Positions 23,286 to 23,743 of a stretch of 23,743 nt of DNA are shown here, in pieces. The stretch lies in contig JAUUYW010000008.1 in the NCBI GenBank assembly GCA_030590265.1, positions 1 to 23,743 of the forward strand, given 5' to 3'. The notes under the pieces are model-generated. The model saw only the letters and a program-made list of their open reading frames with translations, did not search any database and was not told the DNA's origin. A program made the translations under genes and the position numbers. Position 1 is the first letter of the stretch, and every line of letters starts with the position of its first letter. This DNA is from Candidatus Krumholzibacteriia bacterium. Lineage in GTDB: Bacteria; Krumholzibacteriota; Krumholzibacteriia; LZORAL124-64-63.

Positions 23286-23743
23286 TTAATCCTTGGTCTC
23301 TTTCAATTCATCTGTTTCCGTTTCGGATGAACCTGATTCATCTCCATCAGCAGGCTCCACCAAAATTGCCGAATCACCCGACCCAACGTCCAACACAGGA
23401 TCTTTCAAGACTGTTTCAGTGACCACACTGGAATCATCAGCAAAGGGACCAGTTGTTGTATCAGCTCCTCCAGCAGCGGCAGCTTTGGCGTATTCATCCT
23501 TGATCTTATCAATTTCATCCACTTTGCTGGCCAGCTCCTTTTCAAGGCGTTCGATGCGCTGGATCAGTTCCAACACCGGTTCCCCGGCCAGAATGTCATC
23601 TTGTTCATCTTTCAAGCCGGAATAGACCAAACTGCCCAATTCACTGAATTGACGTTCAATGTCACGACTGATGCCGAACTTGTCCCACTTTCGAGAACCA
23701 ATGCGGGCTGCTTCGGTGGTTTTGTCAGAGGTGAGTGTGTACC
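23286..23743 (-). CDS. Coiled-coil protein with acidic tail (partial, C-terminal part)
   Basis: The frame is open from the right edge to the TAA at 23286, about 152 residues, so the start lies outside the window. The visible part begins YTLTSDKTTEAARIGSRKWDKFGI and continues with SRDIERQFSELGSLVYSGLKD, then a predicted coiled coil (ELIQRIERLEKELASKVDEI), an Ala/Gly-rich linker and an acidic Ser/Thr/Glu-rich tail ending ETDELKETKD. The pattern of a helical segment followed by ELGxLVY resembles small uncharacterised bacterial proteins whose helical N-part ends in an IGxxxY-like motif. I do not recognise a named family. There is no membrane segment in the visible part. A TTG at 23639 is not a likely start because the frame continues upstream with similar character. 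Confidence 0.7.
   Translation of the reverse strand, partial: YTLTSDKTTEAARIGSRKWDKFGISRDIERQFSELGSLVYSGLKDEQDDILAGEPVLELIQRIERLEKELASKVDEIDKIKDEYAKAAAAGGADTTTGPFADDSSVVTETVLKDPVLDVGSGDSAILVEPADGDESGSSETETDELKETKD

Overview
The window is a stretch of bacterial chromosome of moderate GC content in which every gene I can support lies on the minus strand. Both ends cut through a gene. The content is core housekeeping and envelope genes: heterotetrameric glycyl-tRNA synthetase (glyQ/glyS), recO, mgtE, ybeY, a PgpH-type HD phosphodiesterase, phoH, aspS, ybbR, a cell-wall amidase, an M23 peptidase, a sigma-70 factor and an HtrA protease. The signal peptides, AMIN-domain amidase and periplasmic HtrA suggest a diderm (Gram-negative) organism. 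The style of the large secreted protein at the left end and the gene order remind me of uncultured FCB-group lineages such as Krumholzibacteria or Eisenbacteria. That placement is inference only; there is no rRNA gene or other marker in the window.

Layout in the direction of transcription (right to left): (1) 23743-23286, the C-terminal part of an acidic coiled-coil protein, followed by a hairpin and three tandem 12-bp repeats; (2) an HtrA/DegP protease with a good sigma-70-type promoter, then an RpoD-like sigma factor; (3) a structured 0.2-kb intergenic region containing a strong hairpin that has its T-tract on the plus strand; (4) an M23 peptidase with its own terminator; (5) a run of 13 closely packed genes from 19071 to 2633: amidase, ybbR, an orphan membrane-anchored binding-protein-like gene, aspS, phoH, pgpH-like, ybeY, corC-like, DUF502, mgtE, recO, glyQ, glyS. 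This run ends in a clear intrinsic terminator at 2576-2607; (6) a 402-bp non-coding region holding that terminator and a long leader; (7) a large cysteine-containing secreted protein that runs off the left edge.

How the genes fit together: the amidase, M23 peptidase and HtrA act on the cell wall and envelope. YbbR (CdaR family) and the PgpH-like enzyme both belong to known c-di-AMP families, although no diadenylate cyclase gene is present here. CorC-like and MgtE proteins concern divalent cations. YbeY and PhoH are common neighbours with links to RNA metabolism. AspS and GlyQS serve translation. Several junctions overlap (ATGA at amidase/ybbR, pgpH/ybeY and glyQ/glyS; 8 bp at ybbR/binding protein; 14 bp at DUF502/mgtE), which points to translational coupling. 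I found no mobile element, CRISPR array, confirmed tRNA or rRNA, or defence system. The most unusual points are the orphan binding-protein gene, degenerate membrane motifs in the CorC-like protein, the structured region 20340-20510, and the repeat- and palindrome-rich non-coding stretches.
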